Positions 1-6,611 of a stretch of 15,342 nucleotides of DNA are shown here, piece by piece. The first letter of the stretch is position 1. The number at the start of each line of letters is the position of its first letter. Source of the stretch: an uncultured Clostridia bacterium. GTDB taxonomy: Bacteria; Bacillota; Clostridia; Oscillospirales; Ruminococcaceae. The stretch spans positions 1 through 15,342 of the forward strand of contig CANQOJ010000036.1 of the NCBI GenBank assembly GCA_947625455.1, given 5' to 3'. Under the pieces are notes generated by a model. That model was given only the letters and a program-made list of their open reading frames with translations. It ran no database searches and had not been told where the DNA came from. Both the position numbers and the translations under genes were made by a program.

Positions 1-324
1 ACCCTTTCGGGCGGTCAGCAGCAGCGTATAGCTATTGCAAGAGCGCTTACAATGCAGAACAGGATCATCTTCTTTGACGAACCTACGTCAGCGCTGGATC
101 CGGAAATGGTGCAGGAGGTTCTTGACGTTATGATTGAACTTTCGCACGAGAAGAACTTCACAATGGTCGTTGTGACGCATGAAATGGGGTTTGCAAGAGA
201 GGTTGCGGACAGGGTTGTATTTGTTGACGGCGGGAATATTCTTGAAGAGGGAACTCCCGAACATTTCTTCACAAACCCGCAGAATGAACGCACAAAAGCG
301 TTTTTAAGCAAGATAATAAGATAA
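1..324 (+). CDS. Polar amino-acid ABC transporter ATP-binding protein, C-terminal part (GlnQ type)
   Basis: This is the last 107 residues of an ABC ATPase that energises uptake by the permeases encoded just downstream; its start lies before the window. In order, the visible part shows the ABC signature LSGGQQQR at the left edge, Walker B with the catalytic Glu (IIFFDEP), the D-loop SALD, and the H-loop His in VVTHE. The ending, with GTPEHFF and then an FLSKIIR tail, is typical of the GlnQ/HisP/ArtP amino-acid family. The Walker A region is outside the window. It is the first visible gene of a plus-strand operon with a solute-binding protein and two permeases, which supports amino-acid import. 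The exact substrate cannot be read from this gene. The family call is secure. Confidence 0.95.
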   Translation, partial: TLSGGQQQRIAIARALTMQNRIIFFDEPTSALDPEMVQEVLDVMIELSHEKNFTMVVVTHEMGFAREVADRVVFVDGGNILEEGTPEHFFTNPQNERTKAFLSKIIR

Positions 325-326
325 AA

Positions 327-406
327 TTACGTCATTTGACGTAACAGGCTGTCGATAAAGCCTGAGGTTGGACGTTTTATACAGTCTGTAACGTCTTTTG
401 ACGTTA
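327..406 (+). promoter_or_regulatory. Three consecutive hairpins between the ATPase and binding-protein genes
   Basis: Three exact inverted repeats fill most of this gap. The first is TTACGTCATTTGACGTAA (327-344; 8-base arms, 2-base loop). The second has arms CAGGCT and AGCCTG (345-350 and 359-364; 8-base loop). The third has arms TAACGTC and GACGTTA around TTTT (389-406). The first and third share the ACGTC/GACGT core. No run of T follows any of them, so they are not classical terminators. Hairpins in this position often act as RNA-processing or stability elements that raise binding-protein output over its transporter partners; a protein-binding operator pair is the alternative. The repeats are seen; the role is inferred. 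Confidence 0.55.
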
Positions 407-443
407 ATATAAAACAAAAGAACATTAGAAAGGAAGTTTTATT

Positions 444-1358
444 ATGAAACTCAAAAAGATTTTAGCAATGGTTATGGCTGCGGCAATGTGCGCGGTCGGA
501 TTTGCGGGCTGCAGTTCGGAGGGTGATTCAAGCACGCCCGACACGGGAAATTCAGGAAATTCCGCAAATTCGGACAGCGCCGCAAATTCCGAAAACAGCG
601 GAACAACGGGCGCTGACTACTCTGACAAAATTCTGAAAGTCGGCGTAAAGGATTCCGTTATCGGTTTCGGCTATAAAGATCCGCTTTCGGGAGAGTACAG
701 CGGAATGGAAATCGAACTTGCCAAGAAGATTGCGCAGGAACTCGGTTTCAAGGACGTTGAATTTACTACCGTAACGGCGGCGACAAGAACAGAGCTTCTT
801 GATTCGGGCGACCTCGACTGCGTTATAGCGACGTTTACGATCACCGATGAAAGAAAAAAGAGCTGGGATTTCTCAACTCCGTACTACACGGACGCAGTAA
901 CTGTGCTTGTTGAAACAGCGGACGGCATAACAAACCTTGACGGACTTGTAGGCAAGAAAATCGGAGTTTCAACCGGTTCAACTTCTGCGTATAACCTCGC
1001 AAAAACCATGAGCGAAAAAGGCTTGCTCGGCGATTATACCGTTCCCGAATCATCAGCGGATTTCGACATCTCCTCGTTTAACGAGAAAGGCACAAAGTTT
1101 GAACAGTTCGCAGATTACCCCGCTATTTCAAACGCAATGGCGGCAGGCACGGTAGACGCGTTCTGCGTTGATAAGTCAATTCTTGCAAACTTCAAGACTG
1201 ACGACAGAAGCTACATTGAGGACACATTCTCTCCACAGGATTACGGCGTTGCTACACGCAAGGATTCCGAACTTTCTGCGCCTATCGAGGAACTTATCAC
1301 AAAGTGGCTCTCTGACGGCACTATTGACGGACTTATCTCCGAGTTTAAATTAAACTGA
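444..1358 (+). CDS. Amino-acid ABC transporter substrate-binding lipoprotein
   Basis: This 304-residue protein is an extracellular, lipid-anchored receptor that delivers a polar amino acid to the two permeases. A charged start and hydrophobic stretch (residues 1-22) lead to a lipobox with acceptor Cys23 (FAGC). A Ser/Asn/Gly-rich linker of about 35 residues follows, then a type-3 solute-binding fold (about 62-304). Family features include GMEIELAKKIAQELG (88-101), the ATFTITDERKKSWDFSTPYY segment (129-148) with Arg137, and a conserved Asp in the late GTVDAFCVDKS stretch. These are typical of Glu/Asp/Gln-type receptors, but substrate is not proven. An AAAGGAAG ribosome site precedes the ATG. 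Three hairpins lie upstream and one downstream, which may set its level relative to the membrane subunits. Confidence 0.93.
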   Translation: MKLKKILAMVMAAAMCAVGFAGCSSEGDSSTPDTGNSGNSANSDSAANSENSGTTGADYSDKILKVGVKDSVIGFGYKDPLSGEYSGMEIELAKKIAQELGFKDVEFTTVTAATRTELLDSGDLDCVIATFTITDERKKSWDFSTPYYTDAVTVLVETADGITNLDGLVGKKIGVSTGSTSAYNLAKTMSEKGLLGDYTVPESSADFDISSFNEKGTKFEQFADYPAISNAMAAGTVDAFCVDKSILANFKTDDRSYIEDTFSPQDYGVATRKDSELSAPIEELITKWLSDGTIDGLISEFKLN

Positions 1359-1395
1359 TAAAAAAGTTTTTTCTTCATTGTTTTCCTGAGGGTAC

Positions 1396-1427
1396 GGCGG
1401 CGGAGCAGTCAAAACTATTTCGCCGCC
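1396..1427 (+). promoter_or_regulatory. G+C-rich intercistronic hairpin
   Basis: GGCGGCG (1396-1402) pairs perfectly with CGCCGCC (1421-1427) across an 18-base loop. It lies in the 94-base gap between the binding-protein and first permease genes. No T-run follows, so full termination is unlikely. It more plausibly protects the 3' end of a processed binding-protein message or lets only part of transcription continue. The pairing is seen; the role is inferred. Confidence 0.5.
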
Positions 1428-1452
1428 TATTCGCGGGTTTTGGGAGGCTGTT

Positions 1453-2160
1453 ATGTTTGAACAAGAAAAATGGGAAATCGTCTGGAATCACCGTCAGAGC
1501 TTTATAGACGGAACAATTTCCACGGTGATTATGGCGCTTGCGGGACTTGCAATTGCGCTTGTACTCGGCGTTATATTCGGGCTTATGTCCACAAGCCATA
1601 GCAAACCGCCGCGCATAATTTCGAGGATCTATGTTGAGTTTATACAGAACACTCCTCTTATGCTTCAGGCGCTGTTTTTGTTTTACTCGGTGGCATTTTC
1701 GGGAGTAAAGGGATTTACGGCATTGATGTGCGGTATTGTGGCGCTCGGCATATATCACGGGGCATATATTTCCGAGGTAGTGAGGGCGGGAATAACGTCT
1801 GTGCCTAAAGGTCAGAGCGAAGCGGCATATTCGCAGGGTTTCTCGCAAATACAGACCATGTTTCTTATTGTCCTCCCGCAGACGATAAAAGTCATTCTGC
1901 CGCCCATGGTAAACCAAGTTGTAAACCTCATCAAAAACACCTCATGTATGTTTCTTGCTGGCGGCGCAGTCGACCTCATTTCGAGGACAAACGCGTTTGC
2001 TGTCGGCGAGGGCACTGCTTCTGCGGCAGGACAGGGGTATATTATAGGAGGAGTTATTTTCTTCGTAATATGCTTCCCGCTTTCAACGCTTGCGTCAAGA
2101 TGGGAAAACAGGCTTAAAAACCGCGATGTATCCTCGAATAAAAAGGAGGGAGCGAAATGA
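1453..2160 (+). CDS. Amino-acid ABC transporter permease, first subunit
   Basis: This 235-residue integral membrane subunit belongs to the His/Glu/Gln/Arg/opine permease family and pairs with the next gene product to form the pore. Hydrophobic segments cover about 20-45, 65-83, 89-110, 135-170 and 195-212. The family signature FIQNTPLMLQ is at 63-72. The cytoplasmic EAA loop that docks on the ATPase is at 123-143 (EAAYSQGF then LPQ). The N-terminus (MFEQEKWEIVWNHRQSF) is typical of the family. A GGGAGG ribosome site sits a few bases before the ATG. The stop overlaps the next start by four bases (ATGA), so the two permeases should be made in equal amounts by coupled translation. Confidence 0.93.
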   Translation: MFEQEKWEIVWNHRQSFIDGTISTVIMALAGLAIALVLGVIFGLMSTSHSKPPRIISRIYVEFIQNTPLMLQALFLFYSVAFSGVKGFTALMCGIVALGIYHGAYISEVVRAGITSVPKGQSEAAYSQGFSQIQTMFLIVLPQTIKVILPPMVNQVVNLIKNTSCMFLAGGAVDLISRTNAFAVGEGTASAAGQGYIIGGVIFFVICFPLSTLASRWENRLKNRDVSSNKKEGAK

Positions 2161-2921
2161 ACGAAATTCAGGGCAGTTTAAAGATGATAACAAACGGCGA
2201 CGTGCTTGTTTACCTGATTAAAGGTCTGGGATTTACGGTCGTTATCGCGGTTTTCGCGGTGCTTCTCGGACTTGTCATAGGTACAATTCTGGCTCTGGCA
2301 AGAAATTACTGCACAAGCAAGAAAACCGTGATTTTCAAGTGGCTTGCGACTGCATATATCGAAATATTCCGCAACACTCCGCTTATGCTCTGGATATTTA
2401 TAGGACTTGTATATTTCCCGTCAGTTGACGTCTCGGCTGAATTTTCAAAGGCGCTAGGTCTTTCAAGAACTGAGATAGCGCTGCTTATCAAGGGCATTAT
2501 AGCGTTAATTCTCTTCACCTCATCGGTTATTGCGGAGATAGTAAGAGGCGGACTTAATTCAATTCCCAAAGGTCAGTTTGAAGCCGCGTATTCGCAGGGT
2601 TTCGGCATTGTACAGACGCTTGCTTTAATTGTACTTCCGCAGACTTTCAGAAACATAGTTCCTACGCTTTTAAGCCAGGTTATCACAACCGTTAAGGACA
2701 CGTCATATATAGCAAACATAGCTGTTGCTGAATTGCTTGGCAGGACGTTTCAGGTTATCCAGATTTCACCGCGCTACACGGGTTTTACCTCGCAGAATGT
2801 ATCGGACGTTTTCGTGCTTTGCGGACTTGCGTGCGTGATGTATTTTGCGATAAACTTCACGCTTTCGTGCATAGTAAGGCGTATGCAGAAACCTAAAGTA
2901 AGAAAGCCGGTTTCGGTATGA
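2157..2921 (+). CDS. Amino-acid ABC transporter permease, second subunit
   Basis: This 254-residue membrane subunit is the partner of the preceding permease. It carries the matching family features: FRNTPLMLW (71-79) and the EAA loop EAAYSQGF...VLPQTFRN (142-166), nearly identical in its first eight residues to that of the first subunit. Hydrophobic segments lie at about 23-48, 75-87, 108-128, 155-170, 183-195 and 217-240. The basic tail (RRMQKPKVRK) is expected to be cytoplasmic. A GGAGGG ribosome site lies inside the end of the upstream gene. Its stop overlaps the start of the dehydrogenase gene by four bases, so the enzyme is translated together with the transporter. Confidence 0.93.
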   Translation: MNEIQGSLKMITNGDVLVYLIKGLGFTVVIAVFAVLLGLVIGTILALARNYCTSKKTVIFKWLATAYIEIFRNTPLMLWIFIGLVYFPSVDVSAEFSKALGLSRTEIALLIKGIIALILFTSSVIAEIVRGGLNSIPKGQFEAAYSQGFGIVQTLALIVLPQTFRNIVPTLLSQVITTVKDTSYIANIAVAELLGRTFQVIQISPRYTGFTSQNVSDVFVLCGLACVMYFAINFTLSCIVRRMQKPKVRKPVSV

Positions 2922-3844
2922 TGAAGATTTTGATTAACGCGCCGTTTTCAAAGGAAAACAGGCTTGCTTTGCTTTCGGCAGGCAAAAGCTTTGAAGAAAC
3001 GGATAACATTGAACTTGCCGATATAATTATCGGGGATATTCCGGACGAATATTTCGGGAAGCTTGATAATTTGAAATGGCTTCAGCTTGCAAGTGCGGGC
3101 GCGGACAGGATAATTTACAACAATGCGATTTCGGATAAAACCGTTCTTACAAACTCTTCCGGGGCATTTGGAGAAGTTATCTCGGAATATGTCATAGGCG
3201 GCATTCTTTGCCTGTTTCGTGATTTTTTCAGCTATCGTGAAAATCAACTCGAAAAGCGCTGGCACGACACAAAACAAGAGCGTATGATTTTCGGTTCAAC
3301 AGCGTTGATACTCGGCTGCGGGAATATCGGCAAATGCGTTTCAACTCGTTTGAGGGCATTTGGTGCAAAAACCGTTGGGGTAAGGCAAAGCAGTGAAAAA
3401 TGCTCCGAATTTGATGAAACATATTCAGTTGAAACTCTTGACAGCTTACTGCCAAACGCCGACATCATTGTCTGCGCACTGCCCAGAACGCCGAAAACCG
3501 AACATCTTTTAAACCGCGAGCGGCTTATGCTGATTAAAAACAGCGCTGTTATCGTAAACGTCGGACGGGGAAATGTTATAGATACAAACGCGCTTTGCGG
3601 GAAGCTGAAAAGGGGAGAATTGTTCGGCGCGGTGCTTGACGTTTTTGAAAACGAACCGCTTGAAGATACCTCACCGCTTTGGGATATGAAAAACGTGTTT
3701 GTCACCCCGCATATTTCGGGAAAATCGTTCGGTCATTCCGAAAGGACCGAAATGCTGATAGCAAAAATCTGTGAAGAAAATCTAAGGCGGTTTGCAGATA
3801 GGAAACCGCTTATAAATGTTGTTCAAGGGAATTATGAAACTTGA
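2918..3844 (+). CDS. D-isomer-specific 2-hydroxyacid dehydrogenase family protein
   Basis: This 308-residue cytoplasmic NAD(P)-dependent oxidoreductase is expected to interconvert a 2-hydroxyacid and a 2-oxoacid. The Rossmann glycine motif is G133-C-G135-N-I-G138. The catalytic residues of the family are in place: Arg217 (NVGRGNVID), Glu246 (FENEPL) and His265 (TPHISG). Length fits the family; the first 100 residues form the flavodoxin-like substrate half. The start overlaps the permease stop (ATGATG; the second ATG at 2921 is equally possible) and no good ribosome site precedes it, which points to translational coupling. Its place in an amino-acid uptake operon suggests it acts on the 2-oxoacid made from the imported amino acid, but that is inference. 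The substrate cannot be read from sequence. Confidence 0.9.
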   Translation: MMKILINAPFSKENRLALLSAGKSFEETDNIELADIIIGDIPDEYFGKLDNLKWLQLASAGADRIIYNNAISDKTVLTNSSGAFGEVISEYVIGGILCLFRDFFSYRENQLEKRWHDTKQERMIFGSTALILGCGNIGKCVSTRLRAFGAKTVGVRQSSEKCSEFDETYSVETLDSLLPNADIIVCALPRTPKTEHLLNRERLMLIKNSAVIVNVGRGNVIDTNALCGKLKRGELFGAVLDVFENEPLEDTSPLWDMKNVFVTPHISGKSFGHSERTEMLIAKICEENLRRFADRKPLINVVQGNYET

Positions 3845-5093
3845 TTTTAAAAACGCGCGCATAGGAAGCAGGATTATCAAATCGGCAGTAGGAGTAATGC
3901 TGTGTTATGCCGTGTATTTATTGAGAGGCAGAAGCGGACTGCCGTTTTATTCAATGCTTGCGGTATTGTGGTGCATACAGCCGTATACCGACAAATCGCT
4001 GTTAATGGCTGCGCAAAGGACGGTAGGAACTCTTATCGGCGCATTTTACGGGCTGATAACGATACTGATTGAAATATACGTTTTTCCTATTTATGAAAAC
4101 GTCGCAGGTTATCTTGTAAACGCTTTAATGCTTATACCCGTGCTGTTTACAACGGTTGTGCTGAAGAAGAAAAACGCGTCGTATTTTTCCTGCGTTGTGT
4201 TTCTTTCGATTACGGTAAACCACATAACGGACAGCAATCCGTTTTTATTTGTAATGAACCGTGTTATTGACACGTTTATAGGGATTGCAATAGGGCTTGT
4301 GGTGAACTTGGCGAGACTGCCGAGGAGAAAGATAAAAGACTGTCTGTTCATAGCCGAACTTGACGATATGCTTTCGGAAAATACCGAGGAATTACAGCCG
4401 TATACGGTCGTTGAACTGAACCGCATGATAAAAGAGGGACTGAAATTCACGATAGTCACCATGCGCACGCCCGCGTCTTTGATGAAGCCGCTGAGCGATA
4501 TACAGCTTAATTTGCCCGTAGTGGCAATGAACGGCGCGGTGCTTTATGACATAAAGGAAAATTCGTACATAAGGGCGTATGTTATCTCGCAGGAAACCTG
4601 CAAAATACTTCACGAAATGATTTCATCAGCGGGCGTCAACTGCTTTACAAACGCGCTTCGCGGTGATTCGCTGATGATATATTATGACAAACTTGAAAAC
4701 TATGCGGAAACGGCGATCTTTGAAACGCTGAAAAAATCTCCGTATCGAAATTATGTAAACCTTGACGTGCCGCCTGAGGACAAGATAATTTATCTTATGA
4801 CGATTGATACCGAGGAGAAAATCTCCGCGCTTTATAAAACCATTTCCGAAAGCGAAATCGGAAAAACGCTGAAGATACTTTGCTATCCGTCAAATGACTA
4901 CAAAGGTTTTTCGTATATTAAAATTTACAACAAGAATGCCGACAAGGATTACATGATTAAATATCTGTCGGAACTTTGCGGAGTTCAAAAGGTCATTCCG
5001 ATTAAAACCCAAAAGCACGGACTTAACGGCATAGCCCGTGAGCTCAAGAGGGCGTTTGAACCGCTTGTTATATCGAAACGGGGCGCAGAATAA
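3834..5093 (+). CDS. FUSC/aromatic-acid-exporter-like membrane domain fused to a degenerate Cof-type HAD domain
   Basis: This 419-residue protein has two parts. Residues 1-161 hold about six hydrophobic segments (14-31, 35-49, 58-84, 93-110, 117-130, 140-160) with the GSRIIKSAVG start and QRTVGTLIGA segment of the FUSC/ArAE family. Residues 170-419 resemble Cof-type HAD-IIB phosphatases: AELDDML replaces the DLDGTLL motif I, VTMRTPAS replaces the TGR-type motif II, followed by LPVVAMNGAVLYD and a cap domain. The nucleophile Asp is Glu175, motif I Gly-Thr is Asp-Met, and the acidic GDxxND motif IV is not visible near the end, although Lys371 may match motif III. It is probably a membrane exporter with a non-catalytic sensing domain. 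ATG 3834 is preferred over 3816 because AAGGGA sits at good spacing; it overlaps the dehydrogenase gene by 11 bases. Confidence 0.75.
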   Translation: MKLDFKNARIGSRIIKSAVGVMLCYAVYLLRGRSGLPFYSMLAVLWCIQPYTDKSLLMAAQRTVGTLIGAFYGLITILIEIYVFPIYENVAGYLVNALMLIPVLFTTVVLKKKNASYFSCVVFLSITVNHITDSNPFLFVMNRVIDTFIGIAIGLVVNLARLPRRKIKDCLFIAELDDMLSENTEELQPYTVVELNRMIKEGLKFTIVTMRTPASLMKPLSDIQLNLPVVAMNGAVLYDIKENSYIRAYVISQETCKILHEMISSAGVNCFTNALRGDSLMIYYDKLENYAETAIFETLKKSPYRNYVNLDVPPEDKIIYLMTIDTEEKISALYKTISESEIGKTLKILCYPSNDYKGFSYIKIYNKNADKDYMIKYLSELCGVQKVIPIKTQKHGLNGIARELKRAFEPLVISKRGAE

Positions 5094-5110
5094 TTTTCTT
5101 ACAGCAGTAC

Positions 5111-5139
5111 TTGACGGTCGATTTGCAATATGATATAAT
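5111..5139 (+). promoter_or_regulatory. SigA promoter of the WYL regulator gene
   Basis: TTGACG (5111-5116) and TATAAT (5134-5139) are separated by 17 bases, with TG at 5131-5132 giving an extended -10. Transcription should begin near 5146, about 33 bases before the start codon. This separates the regulator from the upstream transporter operon, whose end shows no clear terminator. Confidence 0.85.
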
Positions 5140-5178
5140 AATATTGTCATTTAATAATTCAAAGTACGGAGAAAAGAT

Positions 5179-6147
5179 ATGTCAAAAAGAGATTCAAAAT
5201 CACGGATTTTGTACATTTATCAGATCTTGCTGCAAGAAACAGATTCAGAACACAAAATCACAATTCAGCAAATAATCGACAAGTTGTCGGAACTAGGAAT
5301 TACGGCGTACCGCAAAACAATCATATCCGATATTGACGAACTCAGAAACTTTGGCGCGGACATTGTCAGCGTCCGCAGTTCACAAAACCTGTATTATCTA
5401 AACAGCGGATTGTTCTCTCTGACAGAACTTAAGTTGCTGGTTGACGCGGTGTGCTGTTCGCATTTTATAACTTCGGCTAAATCTACTGAACTTATCAAAA
5501 AGCTTGGCAATATGACAAGCATTTATAACAAAGACAAGCTTGGCTGTCATATATATTTGTCGCAAAGGTTAAAGTCAGACAACGAGGAAATTTACAGCGT
5601 TGTTGATACCGTCAATGATGCCGTAAATCAAAACCATCAGATTTCATTTCAGTATTTTGAATATGACGCTCAGAAAAACAAAATTTTGAAAAATGACGGA
5701 ATTAAATACAAATTAAGTCCTTACGGAATGACATGGGACGACGGGAATTATTATGTCATAGGATATTCCGTAAAGCATGAAAAAGTAATTACGTTTCGTG
5801 CTGACAGAATGCTGAATGTTGAAATAATGAATGTTATTTGTGTTCCCAAACCTGATGATTTTAATATCGCGGAATTTGTAAACAGAAACTTCCATATGTA
5901 CAGTTCAGATGAAGTAGTAAAGGTAACGCTTAAATGCAAAAATGAACTTATGAAGTCGGTGATAGATCGCTTTGGTTTAGACGTGGAAACCATTCCTTTA
6001 AAAGACGGCTCTTTCAAAGCAATCATTGAAGTCGCGCCAAGTCGAACATTTTTCGCGTGGGTGTTTCAATTCAATGGGGAAATTAAAATTATAAGCCCCG
6101 CAAAGGTGAGAAAAACATTTATTGAAATGGTTAAAAAATACTATTGA
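5179..6147 (+). CDS. WYL-domain transcriptional regulator
   Basis: This 322-residue cytoplasmic regulator has an N-terminal winged helix-turn-helix (about 5-75: ITIQQIIDKLSELGITAYRK then TIISDIDELRNFGADI), typical of DeoR/WYL proteins that bind DNA. A linker and a WYL-type ligand domain follow (about 150-225), with KLSPYGMTWDDGNYYVIGY (178-196) and FRADRM (206-211). A C-terminal WCX-like part ends at 322. WYL domains sense nucleotides or nucleic-acid ends in other systems; the ligand here is unknown. The gene has its own extended -10 promoter and a GGAG ribosome site. Neighbours suggest control either of the transporter operon upstream or of the P-loop gene downstream; neither is shown. The family call is firm. 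Confidence 0.9.
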   Translation: MSKRDSKSRILYIYQILLQETDSEHKITIQQIIDKLSELGITAYRKTIISDIDELRNFGADIVSVRSSQNLYYLNSGLFSLTELKLLVDAVCCSHFITSAKSTELIKKLGNMTSIYNKDKLGCHIYLSQRLKSDNEEIYSVVDTVNDAVNQNHQISFQYFEYDAQKNKILKNDGIKYKLSPYGMTWDDGNYYVIGYSVKHEKVITFRADRMLNVEIMNVICVPKPDDFNIAEFVNRNFHMYSSDEVVKVTLKCKNELMKSVIDRFGLDVETIPLKDGSFKAIIEVAPSRTFFAWVFQFNGEIKIISPAKVRKTFIEMVKKYY

Positions 6148-6341
6148 ATAAATTCGTCTGCGTTAGTGCATATTTTCACCAACATGTACGGTATGGACGA
6201 TAATATGACAATACCCCCATGAAAAAATTTAGATTGTGAGCACAAACCGCCAACCTCCCCTCTAATCTCCCGCAATTTATGCAACGCACACAAAAACGCA
6301 AAAAATTATTTGGCAACTTTTAACAAATTTAAAAAACATCC
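6148..6341. other. A+T-rich intergenic stretch, no gene seen
   Basis: I find no credible reading frame, RNA gene or clear terminator between the WYL gene and the promoter at 6342. It is A+T-rich with a C-rich patch around 6250-6275. Upstream binding sites for the neighbouring regulator could lie here, but I see no convincing inverted repeat. Confidence 0.5.
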
Positions 6342-6370
6342 TTGACAGTTTGCAATATTTGTGATAACAT
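6342..6370 (+). promoter_or_regulatory. SigA promoter for the structured leader and P-loop gene
   Basis: TTGACA (6342-6347) and TAACAT (6365-6370) are 17 bases apart, with TG at 6362-6363 forming an extended -10. Transcription should start near 6377, giving an untranslated leader of about 235 bases before the ATG at 6612. Confidence 0.8.
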
Positions 6371-6376
6371 AACTTC

Positions 6377-6556
6377 AGAGATTAAGAAAATCTCTCGTAT
6401 ATTCGGAACCTACTTTTTGCAGGTTCTGTCTCAACTTTGGTATGAGTTAAAAAAATAGTGCGCAGTTATGGTAATTTAGTGCTGTATAATACTTTGGTAC
6501 TGTAATTATTGCCGTTTAAGCCCTTAGCCTGCCCATACCGGGTGTGCTAAGGGCTT
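6377..6556 (+). ncRNA. Structured leader RNA or small RNA with terminal hairpin, unknown class
   Basis: From the predicted start onward the transcript can form a row of hairpins. P1 has arms AGAGATT/AATCTCT (6377-6383, 6389-6395). P2 has arms CGGAACCT/AGGTTCTG (6404-6411, 6421-6428, one G-U). P3 is weak, CTCA/TGAG (6430-6446). P4 has arms ATGGTAAT/ATTGCCGT (6468-6475, 6508-6515) closing AGTGC/GTACT. P5 is the long terminal hairpin. ACTTTGGTAY occurs twice (6434-6443, 6491-6500). I do not recognise a T-box, purine, SAM, cobalamin, glycine or c-di-GMP riboswitch core. It could be a cis-acting attenuator of the P-loop gene or a separate small RNA. Structures are read by eye. Confidence 0.5.
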
Positions 6557-6565
6557 TCTTAGTAT
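6518..6565 (+). terminator. Terminator-like hairpin inside the leader of the P-loop gene
   Basis: AAGCCCTTAGC (6518-6528) pairs perfectly with GCTAAGGGCTT (6546-6556), 11 base pairs. The 17-base loop holds a small CCC/GGG inner hairpin. A T-rich but interrupted tail (TTTCTTAGTATTT) follows. It lies 45-55 bases before the ribosome site of the next gene and on the same strand, so it would act as an attenuator, or end a small RNA with read-through into the gene. Confidence 0.65.
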
Positions 6566-6611
6566 TTCCGGTGTACGAAAAATTTTTTGAATCTTAAAGG
6601 AGGATAAAGTT

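Noticed and set aside
1375..1917. Minus-strand open frame of 180 codons opposite the first permease
   Set aside because: It is antisense to a clearly coding permease, has Arg/His-rich composition and shows no family features.
3816..3833. Earlier ATG of the FUSC-HAD fusion
   Set aside because: It is possible, but lacks a good ribosome site and adds six residues before the typical family start; the ATG at 3834 has AAGGGA.
6377..6611. Retron RNA or 6S RNA as the identity of the structured leader
   Set aside because: There is no reverse transcriptase nearby, and I cannot draw the long rod with a central bubble typical of 6S RNA; the row of separate hairpins fits neither.
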